A stretch of DNA of 64,000 bases from assembly GCF_932526225.1 (NCBI RefSeq), contig NC_064034.1, positions 5,318,001 to 5,382,000 on the forward strand. Direction: 5' to 3'. Positions 39,903-48,814 of the stretch are shown one piece after another. The position numbers were made by a program, and so were the translations under genes. The notes below the pieces were generated by a model, which did no database searches, was not told the DNA's origin, and worked only from the letters and a program-made list of their open reading frames with translations. Within the stretch, counting starts at the first letter, position 1. Every line of letters starts with the position of its first letter. Source of the DNA: Nematostella vectensis. Its lineage: Eukaryota > Cnidaria > Anthozoa > Actiniaria > Edwardsiidae.

Positions 39903-40294
39903 GTTATGTTGCCGACTTCTTGAGGAATCGCGGCACCTCGCGCTCCCTTGGTCTAACCAAGACACGAGGCAAGATCCTCGATCGATATGACAAGATGCTG
40001 GCCACTACGGGATGCACCAAAGAAGACCTCTTTGAGATGGAGAAGCAGCTCGAGGTAAAGCTAGTAGCCGTGGACGCCCTGGGCAACGTTATGTGGGACT
40101 CGGGGAAGTACAAGACTAAGGCGAGGGTCACTATCCAATGCCACAATAACCACGCCTGGGCGGAGCTTCCGACCGAACCACCTGCGATCACGAGCGTCCA
40201 CGGCCTAGACTTCGAGGCTGAGCGCTTCGCGCTACCAGTGCCGCCACAAAAACGCGCGAGGCAAAAGTGCGATAGGTGCTCATTCGCTTTATAA
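39884..40294 (+). CDS. Unknown protein, possibly a fragment of a replication protein
   Basis: A 136-codon frame that overlaps the end of the preceding gene. Its first codons lie in the TGTTG microsatellite, so the true start is unclear. The middle has an amphipathic helix, then a beta-rich stretch ending CHNNHAW, then a C-terminal KCDRC pair. A short beta segment followed by a Asn-His motif reminds me of accessory domains in viral polymerase-like proteins, but that is a weak impression and not an assignment. It is followed at once by a second coding-like frame, so it may be one part of a longer broken gene. Confidence 0.4.
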   Translation: MLCCVVSYVADFLRNRGTSRSLGLTKTRGKILDRYDKMLATTGCTKEDLFEMEKQLEVKLVAVDALGNVMWDSGKYKTKARVTIQCHNNHAWAELPTEPPAITSVHGLDFEAERFALPVPPQKRARQKCDRCSFAL

Positions 40295-40575
40295 ACAGGG
40301 CGATCCCCAGAAGTACGAGGACCTGGCTGTGCGGGCGTGTTATAGTCACGCACGAAGGCAAACTGTACCGATCGGGACAGGACGGAGCGGCTATCGACAG
40401 GGCGTTTACAGACGAGACAGGATGTGATCCTCAATGGCTCCCTGATGATCACCCAGCCTACCAAGAGTACACCGAAGCTACGCACTCGATTGGCGGTGCA
40501 ATAGGGTATCGCTTCAAGAAGTGGACCCAAAGAGAGAAAATCAGGCTTAAGTATGCCCTCTTAAGTATGCCCTGA
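40276..40575 (+). pseudogene. Continuation frame of the left-end cluster
   Basis: A 99-codon frame overlapping the preceding one by 19 bases in another register. The segment HEGKLYRSGQDGAAIDRAFT and a basic C terminus look coding. It probably belonged to the same protein as 39,884-40,294, separated by an indel near 40,280, but could be an independent small gene. The stop codon lies in the stem of the stem-loop at 40,563-40,600. A partial direct repeat of the last codons (CTTAAGTATGCCCT, twice) precedes it. Confidence 0.4.
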
Positions 40576-40600
40576 CGTCAACGACAGTCAGGGCATACTT
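40563..40600. terminator. Perfect 14-bp stem-loop at a convergent gene junction
   Basis: AAGTATGCCCTGAC (40,563-40,576) pairs exactly with GTCAGGGCATACTT (40,587-40,600) across a 10-base loop. The rightward stop (40,573-40,575) lies in the stem and the leftward stop (40,578-40,580) lies in the loop. The position suggests a shared, two-way 3'-end signal. Hairpin-directed transcript ends are known in mimivirus; the extension to this element is inference. Confidence 0.6.
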
Positions 40601-40892
40601 GTACCCGCCGTCGGTTGGCAAGAATAGCAGGTCCGACTGGTGGACCGGCAGCTGCATCACAGCAAGCGGCTAGCTGTGTAGCCGATGGCGGGAGCGCCGG
40701 CGCCAATGTACGCCAACTCTGCGGTTTTCTGCGTTTTGCTGGAGATGTAGTAGTCGGGGCCTTGTCGTGCCTCTCCTTCTCAGCTAAGGCAGGGCTCTCA
40801 TCGTTCGACAGAAACTTTGCGAGGTAGTTGCCACCAACGAATGCAGTCGCGTTTAGGACGGCGCCACCAACCAAAATCGCGATGGAGGCCAT
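40578..40892 (-). CDS. Small protein with N-terminal hydrophobic segment
   Basis: From the ATG at 40,892 the product is 104 residues. Residues about 2-26 (ASIAILVGGAVLNATAFVGG) form one membrane-inserting or amphipathic segment; the rest is polar, Pro/Ala-rich, and ends with CPDCR coded inside the convergent stem-loop. A longer start at 40,919 adds nine residues in a GTGTGT run and is less likely. Small hydrophobic proteins of this type are usual in Polinton-like viruses, where they may be virion membrane-active components; that role is inferred. The frame is intact. Confidence 0.55.
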   Translation of the reverse strand: MASIAILVGGAVLNATAFVGGNYLAKFLSNDESPALAEKERHDKAPTTTSPAKRRKPQSWRTLAPALPPSATQLAACCDAAAGPPVGPAILANRRRVQVCPDCR

Positions 40893-40906
40893 TGAGTAGT
40901 GTGTGT

Positions 40907-40921
40907 GTGTGCTTCGCACAC
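40907..40921. other. GTGTGC-TTC-GCACAC hairpin
   Basis: A 6-bp stem with a TTC triloop between the end of the gene at 40,988 and the start of the gene at 40,892. A CACGTG core (40,925-40,930) lies just upstream on the gene's strand. Confidence 0.6.
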
Positions 40922-40987
40922 TTCACGTGCTGTGTGTACGTGAACACGAGTCTAATACATGGCCTACACATGCAGTGTAGTACACTA

Positions 40988-41212
40988 CTACATGGGCAGG
41001 ATCTTCTGGTCCTCAAGGTAACCCTTCAAAGCGACAGCACCTGCAACGGCGGCAGTCATTTTTGCGTAGTTCATGGCGTTCGCGGAGGGGTCTTTTGTGA
41101 AGTCTTCGCGCAAGACCTTGCGCCCAACCCAGCCGATACCGGCGACGAGGCCGGTTATGACTGCGGCGTCGGTGATGGTCTTTGTAATCTTGCTTTGCTG
41201 CGTCGTCGACAT
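40988..41212 (-). CDS. Small protein with two hydrophobic segments
   Basis: Read from the ATG at 41,212, which abuts a TATATAT run, the product is 74 residues. Two apolar stretches (about residues 14-30, AAVITGLVAGIGWVGRKVL, and about 47-60, MTAAVAGAVALKG) are separated by a charged loop, and the C terminus is YLEDQKILPM. This is the typical size and plan of the two-pass small membrane proteins that accompany capsid genes in Polinton-like and adinto-like elements. The start at 41,239 would add nine residues upstream of the TATA run and is rejected. Intact frame. Confidence 0.6.
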   Translation of the reverse strand: MSTTQQSKITKTITDAAVITGLVAGIGWVGRKVLREDFTKDPSANAMNYAKMTAAVAGAVALKGYLEDQKILPM

Positions 41213-41321
41213 ATATATGCGTACACGCGTATGATGCACGGACGTGCGGATATGGGTGGGGCCCTTGTGTTTAAATGTCTGCTTACTCCATTGCTAACAG
41301 TCGAGATTTGCACTGTCCGGG

Positions 41322-41392
41322 AGCGCGAAGCGCTGTCGCCGGAACGGCAAGCGGTCGATCCTTGATCTGCTGTGGGGCCGCCAGCGGCGGCC
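41322..41392. other. Island of three tandem hairpins
   Basis: AGCGC-GAA-GCGCT (41,322-41,334), GCCG-GAA-CGGC (41,338-41,348) and GGCCGCC-AGC-GGCGGCC (41,376-41,392) follow one another in the gap between the gene ending near 41,496 and the one starting at 41,212. The first two together match, in inverted orientation, a pair of hairpins at 43,842-43,870. Confidence 0.7.
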
Positions 41393-41495
41393 TTGCGGGC
41401 GGAGTCACGTCGTTGGCCACTACAAGTGGATCGGTAGCTCGCTGATCAACTGCTGGTGTACGAGTGAACGCGGCAGCTAGCTCCCGCCTACGTGT

Positions 41496-41935
41496 CTAGA
41501 GGCCGATCAATGACACTAAAAGACCAGCGACCCCGATAACCGAGCTAGCCGACCAAGCAGAGTTGCTTTCCGGGACTGGTGTGTGTTCCGGAGGCGTGCC
41601 GAAGGCATCTTCGGCGCGCGCGCGCAAGCCCTCACGTCCCTGCGACTCGCTAGCGACCGGCGAACGTGTTGCACGACACGAAGTGTCTCTTTCTTCGCTC
41701 TGTTAAGTCGGTTTAACTTTGCCAAGCGCCTTCCAGCTTCGACTCGTCCAGGGTATTTAGGTAGGGTCGCGGGTGGTTCGGGGCTCGTGATTCTCTCCAC
41801 TAACGCCGAAGGCGTACGTGCAGGTTCATGAGCAGTTTTCTGATGATGCTCATCCGCAGCTTGTTTGTCAGGTTCCGCTGACCCGTTTGCCGTTCCGGCA
41901 GGCTGAGCACTAGTACTTCCTTAAGGTCCCTCCAT
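41496..41935 (-). pseudogene. Broken gene with Arg/Lys-rich helix and C-terminal membrane segment
   Basis: An ATG at 41,935 is followed by an in-frame TAA after four codons; the same frame is then open through an Ala/Pro-rich stretch and a basic helix reading PGRVEAGRRLAKLNR. A different frame carries a hydrophobic C terminus (SVIGVAGLLVSLIGL) ending in TAG at 41,496-41,498. So at least one stop and one frameshift (between about 41,560 and 41,680) break it. The basic GxRLAxxNR helix followed by one membrane anchor is a pattern I associate with Polinton-like elements; function unknown. A GCCGTTCCGGC hairpin lies in its N-terminal part (41,889-41,899). Confidence 0.55.
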
Positions 41936-42053
41936 TTGTGGTGCAACTACTTGGTTGCTGAAGAAGTGGCAAGCTTTCAAATGAACGTCTACTCTGGGAT
42001 GGCAGACTCGCCAGTGTGCGTTTGCGGGCAAACCACTGGTGGGTCCGCGACTG

Positions 42054-42594
42054 CTATACCTCGTGTTGGCACCGCGTGTCAGCGCTTGCCGTTCCGGCGG
42101 TGTTCACATGGCGTGCTACGTGTAACGCCCCGACGGCTAAAGCCATCAAACGACCGCAGCGTAGAGACAGGCTTCCGCACAATGTGCGGAGCTCGTTTGA
42201 TGATGTAGTCGGACACTAGGTCATTGTGGAGATCGACCACACTGTCTATCAACAGCGCCATGCCTACTAGCTTGGTCGTAAGCTTCCGAAAGCTGTCTGC
42301 CAGGGCGTCTGTAGTCCGGCTGGCTAGACCGGTCTCGTATCGCTTATCGTACTTCCTCACCTCCTCGGCGCTCATGCGTTTGACGTCGTCGTGAGTCAGG
42401 GCCTTGCCTACCATTTCTCTCGACTTCTCCGAGGCTACGAGAATCGCGGGTTTCTCCCTCGCGTCTGCTATCTCAGTTTGCTCACCTCCGGTAGCCGTCC
42501 CGACTGGCTGCGTCGAGCAGTCCAACGACTCGACGGCCGGGAGGCCGGCGGCGTCCCCCTTAAGAAGACTCTCAAAGTATTCGTCGCTCATCAT
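42054..42594 (-). pseudogene. Frameshifted alpha-helical gene
   Basis: Starts at 42,594 (or the next ATG, 42,591) just after a TATA + CACGTG motif. It begins with an acidic region, then a helix-rich part containing EEVRKYDKRYETGLASRTTD and a SDYIIK segment. After that the annotated frame turns basic and implausible, while the next frame carries a Gly/Ala/Leu-rich hydrophobic stretch to a TAG at 42,054-42,056, so a single-base shift lies near 42,195. A hairpin, TCCGCAC-AAT-GTGCGGA, occurs exactly there. A GCCGTTCCGGC hairpin lies at 42,088-42,098. Function unknown; its neighbours suggest a virion or assembly protein. Confidence 0.55.
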
Positions 42595-42619
42595 GCACCC
42601 CTGCCGTGGCTAAGGTGCA

Positions 42620-42645
42620 ACACGTGTGTATATATACGTTGTATA
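42620..42645 (-). promoter_or_regulatory. TATA + CACGTG promoter-like motif
   Basis: On the minus strand TATATATACACACGTG precedes the ATG at 42,594 by about 25 bases, matching the arrangement before the gene at 38,953. Confidence 0.5.
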
Positions 42646-42654
42646 ATATTGCCA

Positions 42655-43435
42655 ACAGCCACACCCGCCACAATTGTAAATAAATCTGCTTTGATACTTA
42701 GTCCTTTATGGGAGATTGTGGCTCTGACTTAAAAGTCTATAAGCGGTTTCTCCTTTCTATAAGAGACTATAGGTTCATTAAAGATTCTAGCCGTATGAGG
42801 CTGAGATCCGTGATAAGTTGCCAGTTTTTTATAAGAATCTTTAGAAGATTCTGTTTAGCCGGGTGGAACCTCATGACAAAATGTTTAGATTCGTTTATTA
42901 GATGCCATGTTTGCCTCAAAACGCATTTTGCCTGTCTGTGAATTCAACACTCGCCGTTACGTATGTTGTGAAATCGCGTAACCGTATCTAGAATAAGTTG
43001 TGGATTTCGGCTTAGAAGGTGGCAAGTGAGGAATTTGTTCTCAACGGACGTAGGCCATCTCCCTAGACACAAACCCTTCTTATAACTAAGAGGGTGGCAA
43101 GAGGAGAGAATGCGTGTACTGAAAAGTTTCAGTAAGCTATGGACATCAAAGATATTTAAATCAATGAATCTTTCGCCCTTTTATAGACTTCTGATGAAGT
43201 AAATAAAGTGCGTAGTGTCTTTGAGATTACACTTTTGTTTGAGCGTTATATGCCGCAGAAATGGATCTACGGAGGACGATATACGCTAGACGTGGTTTAT
43301 GAGGTGACAAAAACCTTAGGTGACATATATGTCTTTGTGGTGGAATTTGTCGTTCTTTAATGTTTCACGTCTATAGGAGCGTTGCTCGACCTGACATAAG
43401 CGCTTTCTTTGTGCATGTATATACGTATACATACG
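42655..43435. other. AT-rich segment of unknown origin between ATPase and helical gene
   Basis: Composition drops to AT-rich compared with the GC-rich genes on both sides. No gene family is recognised; the best run is a 56-codon plus-strand frame ending at 43,360 (contains QKWIYGGRYTLDVVYEVTK) without a convincing start. The segment sits where the C-terminal part of the ATPase should be. A TATA-rich run with CACGTG (43,413-43,455) marks its right edge. It may be a nested insertion that replaced viral sequence, or strongly decayed viral DNA. Confidence 0.5.
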
Positions 43436-43470
43436 TATACGTATTCACGTGCCTTGAGGGTGGTGATCAC

Positions 43471-43839
43471 CTACACGCTAATACCCACGTGACGCGCGCT
43501 GAACGCCAAGTTGACGAGCTGGTCAGAGCGCCTCTTTACGTCTTTCGAGGCCGCACAGTCGTCTAGTATGATTAGCGTATTAGTGCCTTCGAAGACAGCG
43601 GAGACAAACCTCAGCAGTATGTCGATCTGACCCGCCTCAGGTGTGACGACAAACAGACGATTGTCGCCCTCGCCAAAGCCGTCGTATGTTTTGTTGTAGA
43701 CAAAGGTAGGGCACACGAGTACGATGTAGCCAAACTTGCCCCGGAAAGGGCCGCGCAGCTGGTCCACTATGAATCGGGTCTTCCCGCATGACGTCGGGCC
43801 CACGATGAGAGCGTTAAATGGGATGTTTTTCGGTTCCAT
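43471..43839 (-). pseudogene. A32/FtsK-type genome-packaging ATPase, truncated
   Basis: The 122-codon frame starts at 43,839. Walker A is GPTSCGKT (residues 14-21), Walker B is LIILDD (89-94), followed by a AFSARHVGIS motif at the position of the family's conserved Arg/His segment. These are the marks of the DNA-packaging ATPases of double-jelly-roll viruses, which drive genome entry into the capsid. Family members usually continue for another 80-120 residues; here a TAG follows at once and AT-rich DNA replaces the rest. The gene lies directly downstream of the capsid gene, as in many relatives. The MEPKN start follows a hairpin cluster. Confidence 0.8.
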
Positions 43840-43841
43840 GC

Positions 43842-43883
43842 CGCTTGCCGTTCCGGCCAGCGCTTCGCGCAGAAACGCGTTTC
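43842..43883. other. Hairpin cluster between capsid and ATPase genes
   Basis: Contains GCCG-TTC-CGGC (43,847-43,857), then GCGC-TTC-GCGC (43,859-43,870 region), then the palindrome GAAACGCGTTTC (43,872-43,883). The cluster occupies nearly all of the gap between the capsid stop (43,895) and the ATPase start (43,839). Confidence 0.7.
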
Positions 43884-43894
43884 GGTGTCTGTGC

Positions 43895-45159
43895 TCAGTG
43901 TTGTATGGACTCTAGCTGTCCGTTCATAAGGTTCATTTGGGCGTCGGCCACCACAAACACGTGACAGTTTACGGTACCCTGGCCGCTTGCCGCGAGTTTT
44001 ATCTCGAGATGCACACCGCCGCGGGTATTGACCAATCGGAGACCACCCCCATGGATAGCACTGTCGTCCGCCGTTCGAAGGTCGATCCACAGAGCAAACT
44101 TGTTATCGCCATAAAACGACTCGGGGCTGACTGCCGGGGCGGCAGGCGCTCCGCTGTGCCCCCTCGGGGAGGGGCGGACGAACCGCCTTTTCCTCTCCCT
44201 CCAGAAATCCGTGGGGCGTGGTCCCTGGCTGAAGACCTTGTTTGGCATGCCGTCGATTATAACGCGGACGCTCTTGATGCCGGGGTACACGAACTTCTCA
44301 GAGTCGCGAGCCCCTGCCGTGTATGGCTCCACAAAGAGGAGCAACAGACCACTCATAGACCTTCGCGGCAGGTTGACACTCTCGTTGATTATGCTGTCTG
44401 TCCCTTTGCTAGTCACGAAGGTCTTGTGGAGGTTCACTTGCTCGTAGAAGAACGTTGTGCCGTTTTGGTAGGCGGCGGCTGCAGACCGGGCGAGGTTGTC
44501 GTCCCTCAGGCTTTCGTTTTCCAGCATAGGTTTTTGATGCCGTAGGATAATTTGGTAGCATCGCTTCCGACTACTACCTGGTCAACAGTTGCGAGCGTGA
44601 TCTCAAAGAGCAGCGCCTCGGAGAGCGCCCTTGGGTACAGTACGCCATGGTCCGTCAGCGGAGAATGGTCTAGCGGGATGGTGTACTTCGCCCCGTGGGC
44701 GGCGTTTAGAGCGTTCTCCTTGGCGTTACTAGTCGATTTATCGCCAGCCTTGGAGCAAAGCTTGCGCATGTTTTCTGACTGTATGCCCTGCTCCAGGCGG
44801 TCCTCTCCCTCGACCTTGGACAGGTAAAGCTTCTCATACGTCTTGAAGACATCGTAGCGGCTTATTTCCTGGAGCGTTTCTCCTGCAAACGTGATTTTTA
44901 GGCGGCTCACGAGATTTCGGCCGACGTTGTTCACGACGGTATTATTCGCTTGGCCTGAGATGGAGAGATCGAAACCGACCCTCAAGGAGCCAGGCACAAG
45001 CGTGACGCCTTCCGATAGCTTTTGGACCGCCACATATAGCGTGTCGCCGGGGGAAGCCGTCGACGGGTTGAGAGTGACCCGGTGAACAGTTCTCTCGGCT
45101 TTCAACCCCAGAGGAGTTCTGGGTGTTCGTTGGAGGTCAAGTTTATCGATGACTGACAT
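43895..45159 (-). pseudogene. Double-jelly-roll major capsid protein, one frameshift
   Basis: Two overlapping frames, 45,159-44,506 (217 codons) and 44,527-43,895 (210 codons), together cover a protein of about 420 residues, a usual size for Polinton/adinto-type major capsid proteins. The break falls at an AAAAACC run (44,529-44,535), so it is a one-base event. The N half has a beta-rich GDTLYVAVQ segment and DVFKTYEKLYLS; the C half has NLPRRSMSGLLLLFVEPY and RDSEKFVYPGIKSVRVIIDG. The RRSM-LLLF-EP and RDSEKF-P blocks are the strongest family marks. Two jelly rolls would form pseudo-hexameric capsomers of an icosahedral shell. The start at 45,159 is followed directly by a polar stretch and preceded by a TATA-rich tract. 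Confidence 0.85.
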
Positions 45160-45169
45160 TCCTATTACG

Positions 45170-45482
<313 letters not shown>

Positions 45483-45565
45483 ACATAAAGTACGAAGCCG
45501 CGTGGCTATGGTGCGGACTGTTAGACATGTCTAATCTAGCGTAGCACAAGTAATGCGCACACATC

Positions 45566-45871
45566 ATGGGTAATGTTGACGTTGACATTGACGATACCTT
45601 GCCGGGTGCGTCCGCCTTGAAGGCGGTGTGGTCACTCTTTTCGCCCGGTCCGCGTGCGCCTGCCGTTCCGGCGGCAGTCATGCTATGCGCAGCATGCATA
45701 CGTGGAGAGGTGGCAGGCGCCGTGCCCTCTGCGTGCACTTTCGCGGTCGATCCTCGGATCAGTCACGTGTTGCACCCTAGGATACCCACCGGCCATGTTA
45801 TGAGCACCGACTGGCTTTGTCTCGGTGTTGATCGCGTTCGCGCCGCGCATCATGGAGTCTGCACGCTTTGA
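45566..45871 (+). CDS. Doubtful small rightward gene
   Basis: A 101-codon frame beginning MGNVDVDIDDTLPGAS about 80 bases beyond the TA tract, divergent from the capsid gene. Gly at position 2 would permit N-myristoylation, a trait of some viral membrane proteins. Against it: the second half overlaps hairpins (45,612-45,626; 45,662-45,672) and runs into the end of the oppositely oriented gene at 45,850, and its composition becomes unconvincing after about residue 50. It may be the intact start of a broken gene. Confidence 0.3.
   Translation: MGNVDVDIDDTLPGASALKAVWSLFSPGPRAPAVPAAVMLCAACIRGEVAGAVPSACTFAVDPRISHVLHPRIPTGHVMSTDWLCLGVDRVRAAHHGVCTL
45612..45695. other. Hairpin island downstream of the 45,850 gene end
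   Basis: CCGCC-TTGAA-GGCGG (45,612-45,626), GCCG-TTC-CGGC (45,662-45,672) and an ATGCT/AGCAT stem near 45,679-45,694 follow within 85 bases. Confidence 0.6.
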
Positions 45872-46935
45872 GCGATGTCGTTTTCTATGATCGCGTCTTC
45901 AAGCAGCTTCGTGAACTCCGCCGGCGCCTCCATGGCCGGCCCACCGGCCCCCGCGATGGAGGAACGGACGTTTACCTGCGCGCCAAGCACTGTGTAGACG
46001 AACGCCTCGACCGAGCGATCGAGTCTTCCTAGCCCTGCTTTTGTCAGCCCCTCACCTTTGGGAGACGCAAACCAGCTGTATTGCACACCCCCGTGGTCGT
46101 CGTTGCGTATGAAACCCACCTGCTTCCCACTATTGTACGTCCCACCTTCGTCGCTAAACAAATTGAGGTGGCTCGGGTACTTGTCCGCCGCCGTGTCGTA
46201 GCCACGGATCACGTGCACGTTGCGATACCCCTCCCCGGGGTAGAACACAAACACATCGCCTAGCCCGTGGTTTCGCCCGCCTTTCCATCGGAAGTCCGGC
46301 TTACGCGGCAAACCGAACTCTATGCATAGACGCTCGAAAGCGGCCTTCTTGTAGGGGTTACCTTTTTGCGTGAACGGGATGTCGCCAGGCAGGATGGGGG
46401 GCGCCGAGCTCGTAGAGTATCCTCCGGGTGGTAATGTAGACGTGAAACCTTAGAAATCCCCTGATGAGGGGAGCGTGGCGAAAGCGGGGTCGGTTAGGGA
46501 CACCCCGCATCCGGCGGTTGCGCACCAGACCGCAAAGTTGAGTTGCTGTGGTCAGTACCCATAGGAAGGCTCCGATAGCCACCGGCGAGACTCCTTGGCG
46601 GACTTGTGCGTGACTACTGTCTCTTTGAATATGTCTCGGACCCTAGTCGTGAATAATTTGTCCTCAGCCACGTGTATCTCTAGGTGCGTGAGTAGTGGGG
46701 TGATGTCTGAGGCCGTGCTCTCCACGGGGGTCGCGGGCACGGCGTAGAGCAGCTTTTGCGCGAGGGTCAGAGACCTAGGGAAACCGGGTTTTGCGCGTTT
46801 GACTTGTTCGGCTATAGCGTGTTTGATATGTTCGGCTATAGAGGCTCCCGCCGCTGTTGCCGCCTTCTTCGTCTCTTCCACCTCCCTTTGGGGAACCGCC
46901 TCCTCGTTCAGCATCCGCCAGCCTTCCCAATCCAT
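45850..46935 (-). pseudogene. Large broken gene, putative structural protein
   Basis: One frame reads from 46,935 to a TGA (46,552-46,554), passes a TAA (46,450-46,452), and is then open without interruption to the stop at 45,850. Between the two stops the neighbouring frame (46,582-46,358) looks more coding, with RFHVYITTRRILYELGAP. The C-terminal third has a beta-rich region (DVFVFYPGEGYRNVHVI, FSDEGGTYNSGKQVGFIRND) and a conserved-looking GAQVNVRSSI segment. I infer a protein of about 360 residues with at least two frameshifts. The beta-rich part would suit a minor capsid or penton-like role, but no family name can be defended. It points leftward behind the capsid gene, in the same direction. 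Confidence 0.55.
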
Positions 46936-46977
46936 GCTCAGTTCTATTAAACACGAAGGCGGGCTGTGTTCAACACA

Positions 46978-47381
46978 ATGGTGGTCCTACATCGTGAAAA
47001 CGGCAAACCGCGCTAAAAGCGAGATTCTGACCGCGAAGCTGGATCCCCTCTCCGGGAAGATCGCGCTCATGTCCAAGGGCGTTGCGTTCCTGAATGCCGA
47101 TCTTTGCGCACTATTTGGCCTAGAGGCTAAAGACGATCAGTTGGGGGAGCGGGGCCTTGCACTGCCCTTGGGGTTGGGCCCCACTTAAGGTGGCTTTGCC
47201 GAAAATAGAGGCTCTCTACATCTGCTGCGATATCGTAGACCGCACGCAATGCCTCTCCTCAGGCGAGCCTTCAAACGTTCTCGCTTGCCTAGAAACCCGC
47301 GGGAGGCCGCACGAGAAAGTCGTCTATGGACCCGACATCCCCGTTTGTGCCGCAGCACCTTTGTTTGTCTCGAGTATCTAA
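46978..47381 (+). pseudogene. Frame-broken gene of unknown function
   Basis: Coding-like sequence begins near 46,970 in one frame (KTANRAKSEILTAKLDPLSG, then a Leu/Ala-rich stretch to a stop at 47,188) and continues in another frame from about 47,190 to 47,381 (EALYICCDIVDRTQCL and further). An ATG at 46,978 opens a third frame that stops after 12 codons. A frameshift lies between about 47,140 and 47,200. It is divergent from the gene starting at 46,935, with only about 40 bases between, so the two may share a promoter region. No family assignment. Confidence 0.5.
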
Positions 47382-47474
47382 ATATGGATCAGGGATGACC
47401 GCGGTAGACGGGTGGACTTTAAGGGCAAGCCTGTTCGCCTTGTATTAGAGCTAACCTAGGTCGACATAACAAGC

Positions 47475-48296
47475 ATGGCAAACAGCGACGTTAGCAGTGG
47501 TGCCATATACCCCTCGCTTCCCAGTGTTTGCCCCCCCGCCCGAAGGGTACGCACATGACGCCTGCCGTTCCGGCAAGCATCGGCGGCGACGTACAAAACT
47601 TCCGACTCCAGAAAATATGTTACACTCAGGCGGTTCTAGACAACGAGATAACGTATCATCGACAGGCGCGGTAGAAGTATAAGCGCGCCTTTGCCGTTAC
47701 CCATGCTGTGTCTGTGGCATCCGGCATCGCTGCAGGGGCGCTTTCCAGCGCCGGGGTAGGGGTCTCTTTGAGTGGGATAGGGGTTCTGATCGGCGGTCCG
47801 CTGGCAGGGGTCGCTGGGCTGGTCGGTGTCGTGGGCGCAGGCGCAGGGATAGTCTCTAGGGGTCTTACGAGCAAGGGGGCTAAACACGAAGACACGATGG
47901 TTTTAGCGGATAGGGGTTCTGATCGGCGGTCCGCTGGCAGGGGTCGCTGGGCTGGTCGGTGTCGTGGGCGCAGGCGCAGGGATAGTCTCTAGGGGTCTTA
48001 CGAGCAAGGGGGCTAAACACGAAGACACGATGGTTTTAGCGGAGAGTAAGAAAAACTCGATCAGCGAGCTGGTCTCTAAGGCTCTGCAAGACGGGCATAT
48101 CTCAGACGAAGAGTTTCGGCTAATAATTCGGGAACAAGAGAGATACTACGCGCTCAAGGCCGCTATCAGAGCTCGACACGGCCTCGCATCGCGTGAGAAA
48201 AAAAACAAGAAAGGGCCCTTCCTGGAGGCACGCGAAAAGATGAAAAAGAGACTGCGAGAAATTCGCGAGGAGTCCGGGAGCGAGGTGTTCGAGTAA
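47475..48296 (+). pseudogene. Broken gene: Gly-rich membrane segment plus charged helical C terminus
   Basis: Starts with MANSDVSSGAIYPSLPS at 47,475, stops at 47,558, and continues in another frame from about 47,572. That frame has an internal TAG (47,672-47,674), then a Gly/Ala/Val-rich apolar segment (GVSLSGIGVLIGGPLAGVAG). A 133-bp tandem duplication then shifts the frame. The C terminus (48,044-48,296) is intact and charged, with SELVSKALQDGHISDEEFRL and a Lys/Arg/Glu-rich tail. A GCCGTTCCGGC hairpin sits at the first frame change (47,564-47,574). The plan suggests a membrane-active virion component; that is inference. Confidence 0.6.
47778..48043. repeat. 133-bp perfect tandem duplication
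   Basis: 47,778-47,910 is repeated at 47,911-48,043 with no difference seen. As 133 is not a multiple of 3 it breaks the surrounding gene. The identity implies a recent event or an assembly artefact. Confidence 0.95.
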
Positions 48297-48403
48297 AGCT
48301 CAGGTTTAAACGCCACGAAAGCGGCTTTGAATTTACGGCCTAAAAACGGTCGTTCCACGCTCCGTAGGGTGGCGGCCCAAACCAATGCTATACATATATA
48401 CAC

Positions 48404-48783
48404 GTGTCTGCATGGCCGACCTTTAGCCACCCGCAGTAATCTTTTCCGCACTTCATCCTTCGAATGCTATGCACATGCTATATACATATATATACTACAG
48501 GACTGACGGGGGTCTAATTGCAAAGTTCCCACTCGGTTCTATGAAAGGCACCAGTCCCGCCACCCTACGGAGTGTCGATAGACAGCGGATTAATGATTGC
48601 TAACCATTGCTAATAATTTATCTACGCGAGGTGGTCCCGATGTAGATTGATAATTGCCAATTATTAATCTACGCGGGCCTCATCTTCATGAGACGGGGCT
48701 GGGGGGCTCGGAGGGGCGCGCCGCGCCTCCCAAGCCTGGAATGGGGCTGGGGGGGGGGGGGGGGTCGGAGGGGCCCAGCGCAC

Positions 48784-48814
<31 letters not shown>

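Noticed and set aside
42170-42200. Programmed frameshift in the helical gene, because a hairpin follows the shift point
   Set aside because: No slippery heptamer is present and other genes of the element are broken by ordinary indels, so decay is simpler.
43937-44545. Plus-strand frame of 202 codons opposite the capsid gene
   Set aside because: Antisense shadow; the minus-strand frames carry the capsid motifs.
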